From: Spartobacteria bacterium
GTDB taxonomy: Bacteria; Verrucomicrobiota; Verrucomicrobiia; Chthoniobacterales; UBA6821
Assembly (NCBI GenBank): GCA_947487385.1
Contig: CANKWU010000011.1
Coordinates: forward strand, 1-62,394
Direction: 5' to 3'
Length of the DNA: 62,394 nt
The notes under the pieces were generated by a model. It saw only the letters and a list, made by a program, of their open reading frames with translations, was not told the DNA's origin and did no database searches. The translations under genes and the position numbers were made by a program. This document shows positions 61,417 through 62,394 of the stretch, piece by piece. Positions within the stretch are counted from its first letter, which is position 1; each line of letters opens with the position of its first letter.

Positions 61417-62394
61417 TTAATCAGCTTCCTCGTTCTTGAGCAGATCTTCGAATCCGATGGCCTCAATAGTAGAGGGCTGACCGGGAAGAGTCTCCACATT
61501 ACGGAGGCTGCGTTCGATGGCCCGAGAACGGGTGCCGACCGACTCGATCTTGTTACTGGCTTCCAAGAGCTTCTTTTTCACAGCGTCCAAGGAGTCACCG
61601 AATTTGGCGAACTCAGCCTTCACATCGCTAAGCGTCTTCCAGACCTCGCTTGACTGCTTCTGGATCGTGAGTGTCTTGAAGCCCATCTGGAGACTGTTCA
61701 AAAGCGCGGCGAAGGTCGTGGGGCCTGCCAGAACGACTCGGTGCTTGCCCTGCAAATCCTCGATGACTCCCGGAATGCGAATGATCTCGGCAAAAAGTCC
61801 CTCGGTCGGTACGAACATGACACCGAAGTCGGTAGTGTGGGGGGGATTGAGGTATTTGGAGGAGATGTCCTTGGCACACTTGAGGACGGCGTCACGCAGT
61901 GCCTTAGTCGATTCCTCGATAGCAACAAGATCGGCTCTCTCCTGGGCCTCGTGAAGGCGCTTGAAGTCCTCAATAAAGAACTTGGCATCCACAGGCAGCC
62001 AGACGACGGAATCATCCTCTCCCTTGCCGGGGAGCTTGATCGCGTACTCGACGATCTCCCCGGAGGCGGGGTTCGTCTTCACGTTCTTCTCGTACTGCGC
62101 CGGCGTGAGCATCTGCTCCAGCAACGCTCCGAGCTGGACTTCTCCCCAACCGCCGCGTGTCTTAACATTGGTGAGGACTTTCTTGAGGTCGCCAACACCA
62201 ATGGCGAGGTTCTGCATCTCGCCGAGTCCGCGGTGCACCTGCTCAAGGCGATCGGAAACCTGCTTGAAGGATTCCCCAAGGCGCTTCTCCAGGGTCCCCT
62301 GGAGCTTCTCGTCAACAGTGCGGCGCATCTCCTCAAGGCGGAGGGCGTTGTCATCACGGAGCTCTTTGAGCTTGGTCTCCATGGTGGCGCGGAT
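61417..62394 (-). CDS. rmuC: DNA recombination protein RmuC (partial)
   Basis: The C-terminal 325 codons of an RmuC-family protein; the frame stays open through the window edge, and family members are about 400-500 aa with an N-terminal anchor and coiled coil. Visible are the coiled-coil end (KRLGESFKQVSDRLEQVHRG) and the PF02646 domain with NVKTRGGWGEVQLGALLEQML, VVWLPVDAKFFIEDFKRL and FVPTEGLFAEI. RmuC limits certain inversions and is a nuclease-like protein linked to DNA repair. Confidence 0.93.
   Translation of the reverse strand: MRATMETKLKELRDDNALRLEEMRRTVDEKLQGTLEKRLGESFKQVSDRLEQVHRGLGEMQNLAIGVGDLKKVLTNVKTRGGWGEVQLGALLEQMLTPAQYEKNVKTNPASGEIVEYAIKLPGKGEDDSVVWLPVDAKFFIEDFKRLHEAQERADLVAIEESTKALRDAVLKCAKDISSKYLNPPHTTDFGVMFVPTEGLFAEIIRIPGVIEDLQGKHRVVLAGPTTFAALLNSLQMGFKTLTIQKQSSEVWKTLSDVKAEFAKFGDSLDAVKKKLLEASNKIESVGTRSRAIERSLRNVETLPGQPSTIEAIGFEDLLKNEEAD

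Overview
The window most likely comes from a member of the Verrucomicrobiota (PVC group). The lines of evidence are a b558-type succinate dehydrogenase, an ECF sigma / membrane-protein pair with a KRYEQPPEGYY-like cytoplasmic motif, an ExbB carrying a DUF2341-LamG ectodomain, a large 'putative porin', a bacterial deoxyhypusine-synthase relative, and gene starts that mostly lack a Shine-Dalgarno sequence. This assignment is an inference from gene families. No rRNA is present to confirm it.

Layout, left to right. 1-2840: succinate dehydrogenase sdhC-A-B (minus strand; sdhB cut by the edge). 2950-5091: ECF sigma factor, membrane-anchored partner and a DegP-like pseudoprotease with all three catalytic residues replaced. 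5229-8550: tRNA(CAT), alpha/beta hydrolase, a lone nuoD, inorganic pyrophosphatase. 8639-12502 (minus): leuA, lemA, a TPM-domain protein and a K+ channel. 12703-20189 (minus): a tightly packed run ndh, ytcA, HlyD-type adaptor, FUSC-type pump, rpiB, two pqiA genes and a pqiB-like MCE protein, with a TolC-like gene divergent from ndh. 21893-25737: recJ and recG. 25799-29434: tRNA-Cys and a ~3.6 kb island bounded by a perfect 20-bp copy of the tRNA 3' end. The island holds hipBA, a truncated ardC and four small genes of unknown function, but no integrase. 29517-37477: entericidin-like lipoprotein, deoxyhypusine-synthase-like protein, then (minus) a 4-TM membrane protein, trpF, leuB, kup, an HXXEE membrane protein and guaB. 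37575-42554: DUF2934 protein and the liv branched-chain amino-acid ABC transporter. 42628-48083: ArsR-methyltransferase regulator divergent from metK, then ahcY and mqo. 48140-51711: yebC, typA, glutamine amidotransferase, tRNA-Arg. 51804-61190 (minus): an eight-gene envelope operon (two-partner-secretion type outer-membrane protein, ExbB fusion, ExbD, TonB, porin, coiled-coil protein, PpiC-type isomerase, lipoprotein). It has a perfect 18-bp palindrome upstream and a strong terminator at its end. 61417-62394: rmuC (cut by the edge).

Three things stand out. First, the envelope operon pairs a TonB/ExbBD motor with a POTRA-barrel protein and a large porin but contains no recognisable TonB-dependent receptor. 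Second, several spacers between same-direction genes carry degenerate 7- or 8-nt tandem repeats. These are purine-rich after the upstream stop and pyrimidine-rich just before the next ATG, as if forming long imperfect hairpins; typA-yebC is the clearest case. Third, the tRNA-Cys island has att-like ends and CGGACACCAAAA repeats near both ends, so it looks like a decayed or satellite integrative element.
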